In this document: positions 62,791 through 64,000 of the stretch, piece by piece
Numbering within the stretch: the stretch's first letter is position 1
Layout: each line of letters begins with the position of its first letter
NCBI GenBank assembly: GCA_023423405.1
Contig: JAFAFR010000043.1
Location: 124,001-188,000 of the forward strand
Origin: Bacteroidota bacterium
Lineage (GTDB): Bacteria > Bacteroidota > Bacteroidia > Chitinophagales > Chitinophagaceae
Length of the DNA stretch: 64,000 nucleotides
Direction: 5' to 3'
Translations under genes and position numbers: made by a program
Notes under the pieces: generated by a model
Database searches by the model: none
What the model was told of the DNA's origin: nothing
What the model saw: the letters and a program-made list of their open reading frames with translations, nothing else

Positions 62791-63756
62791 ATGCAAATGC
62801 GCCATCGTATTGTACCCACAATCACCTGCTTTTGCCTGCTGCTTGCTACGGCTAACAAGCAGGCCTATGCGCAGGAGTCCGTGCGGTTCTCCCACCGCCA
62901 GGCGGCCATCGATGTCAGCATCGGCGGCAAACCCTTTACCAGCTTCCTGTACCCCGACAGCCTGCCCAAACCTGTGCTGTTCCCCGTATATGCACCGGGC
63001 GGCGCGGTGGTCACCCGCGGCTTCCCGCTCGCAACAAGACCCGAAGATCCGCAGGACCATCCCCACCATATTGGCATCTGGATGAATTTCGAAAACGTGA
63101 ACGGGCTCGATTTCTGGAACAATTCCTATGCCATCCCGGCGGAGAAAAAAGCCGGTTACGGCGCCATCAAAACGGACAATGTATACCGCACTACAGACGG
63201 CAAAAAAGGATCACTGGAATACCATGCCAACTGGGTGAACCAGCAGGGTGAGGTCCTGCTGGAAGAAAACACCCAATGGGTTTTTAGCGGCTCCGCGTCC
63301 CTGCGACGGATAGAGCGGATCACCACGCTGAAAGCCAGGCAGCGCGTATTGTTCAAAGATGCCAAAGATGGCTTCCTGGGGTTCCGCGTGGCCCGGGAAC
63401 TGGAGCTGCCGCGTGGCAATTACCTGAACAGCGAAGGCCTGCAGGGCGACAGCGCCTGGGGCAAAAGGGCGCGCTGGTGCAGGTTATCGGCGCCGCAGAA
63501 CAGTACCGTTACCAGCATCGTGATACTGGATCACCCGTCCAACACCGGTTATCCCGCTTACTGGCATGCCCGCGGCTATGGGTTATTTGCCGTAAACCCG
63601 CTGGGGGCGGCCATTTTCAGCGAAGGAAGAGAGCGCGTGGACCTGCACCTGGAGCCGGGGCAGGAGGTTCGCTTTCAGTATACCATTTTGATCGCCACGG
63701 GTAAGGAACCCTTGCCGGTGGAAGCCATAGAAAAGATAGCAGCGAAGCTCAAATGA
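62791..63756 (+). CDS. PmoA/DUF6807-family secreted protein
   Basis: The 321-residue protein has a signal peptide ending TANKQAYAQ and the features of the PmoA (DUF6807) family: PVLFPVYAPGGAVVTRGFPL, DHPHHIGIWMNFENVNGLDFW and IVILDHPSNTGYPAYWHARG. The His-rich DHPHH suggests metal binding. Despite the name it is not a methane monooxygenase subunit; in Bacteroidota it is common beside Gfo/Idh/MocA oxidoreductases and sugar genes. It follows the oxidoreductase after 8 bp. Biochemical role unknown. Confidence 0.85.
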   Translation: MQMRHRIVPTITCFCLLLATANKQAYAQESVRFSHRQAAIDVSIGGKPFTSFLYPDSLPKPVLFPVYAPGGAVVTRGFPLATRPEDPQDHPHHIGIWMNFENVNGLDFWNNSYAIPAEKKAGYGAIKTDNVYRTTDGKKGSLEYHANWVNQQGEVLLEENTQWVFSGSASLRRIERITTLKARQRVLFKDAKDGFLGFRVARELELPRGNYLNSEGLQGDSAWGKRARWCRLSAPQNSTVTSIVILDHPSNTGYPAYWHARGYGLFAVNPLGAAIFSEGRERVDLHLEPGQEVRFQYTILIATGKEPLPVEAIEKIAAKLK

Positions 63757-63775
63757 GCTGGAATGCAAGCAGCAT

Positions 63776-64000
63776 TCAGGCCGCCGTATTGCGGTCGGTA
63801 TCACTGAACATGGTTCCGAATACACGATCCCAGATGGTAGTGCTTACGCCAAAACCCTTTTCTTCGTTTTTGTAATGATGCAGGTGGTGATTGCGCCACA
63901 ACGGTTTCATCCATTTAAAAGGCGGCTTCCAGGCATGGATCGCGTAGTGCATGGAACCATAAAGCAGGTAACCGAAAATAAATCCGCCGAAAAAAGGAAG
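63776..64000 (-). CDS. Fatty acid hydroxylase family protein (5' end outside window)
   Basis: The minus strand reads 74 codons into the window and stops at 63776. The sequence FGYLLYGSMHYAIHAWKPP, then LWRNHHLHHYKNEEKGFGVS and TTIWDRVFGTMFSD is the C-terminal histidine-cluster region (HYAIH, HHLHHY) of fatty acid hydroxylases/sterol desaturases. Its start and N-terminal His motifs lie beyond the window. It converges on the PmoA-family gene. It differs from the larger hydroxylase at 13774-14991. Confidence 0.85.
   Translation of the reverse strand, partial: LPFFGGFIFGYLLYGSMHYAIHAWKPPFKWMKPLWRNHHLHHYKNEEKGFGVSTTIWDRVFGTMFSDTDRNTAA

Overview
The window looks like a chromosomal segment of a Bacteroidota bacterium, most likely Chitinophagaceae. 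Supporting signs are two SusC/SusD-type glycan loci, a hybrid two-component regulator, LytS/LytTR regulator pairs, FecR-controlled ECF sigma signalling, many lipoproteins with Cys followed by Lys/Asp/Ser, and promoter elements of the form TAnnTTTG. This is read from gene content only; no taxonomic search was run. No gap between genes exceeds about 300 bases, and no insertion sequence, integrase or CRISPR array was seen.

1-5.8 kb (minus strand) is housekeeping: an AlkC-type DNA glycosylase (cut by the window edge), ArfB, a DUF3307/SatD pair, a CPBP membrane protease, and the DUF177-rpmF-plsX operon. Upstream of satD lie five palindromes with an exact 29-bp centre-to-centre period. 6-12 kb (plus) holds a saccharopine dehydrogenase/2-oxoadipate dioxygenase pair (lysine breakdown) and two tandem LytS-like kinase/LytTR regulator modules; the first module has paired 9-bp boxes 21 bp apart before both of its genes. 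12-15 kb carries a lipoprotein, an alpha/beta hydrolase and a fatty acid hydroxylase.

15-19.3 kb is the most unusual part. It holds a TauE/SafE exporter, tRNA-Cys, a cysteine desulfurase with a disordered N-terminal extension of about 270 residues, and a family 2A encapsulin shell, so it is a candidate protein-compartment sulfur locus. The same operator-like palindrome (TAGTCTA-N9-TAGAC) lies before the exporter/hydroxylase divergent pair and before the encapsulin operon. A large propeller sensor kinase whose phosphoacceptor histidine is replaced by threonine follows at 19.3-22.3 kb.

22.5-33.9 kb is accessory: a GT1 glycosyltransferase, an A/T-rich AraC/SDR cluster with a decayed SDR fragment, a cytochrome c, an SDR divergent from mannonate dehydratase, DoxX and an M28 peptidase.

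33.9-47.8 kb is a complete alpha-mannan utilisation locus: ECF sigma factor, FecR anti-sigma, SusC with STN signalling domain, SusD, SusE, two GH76, GH125 and GH92. 47.9-63.8 kb is a second glycan locus: hybrid two-component regulator, SusC, SusD, two TIG-domain glycan-binding lipoproteins, a clan GH-A hydrolase, a Tat-exported Gfo/Idh/MocA oxidoreductase and a PmoA/DUF6807 protein. Its regulator gene and susC are separated by four direct repeats with an exact 22-bp period, and its substrate is not obvious. The window ends inside another fatty acid hydroxylase gene.
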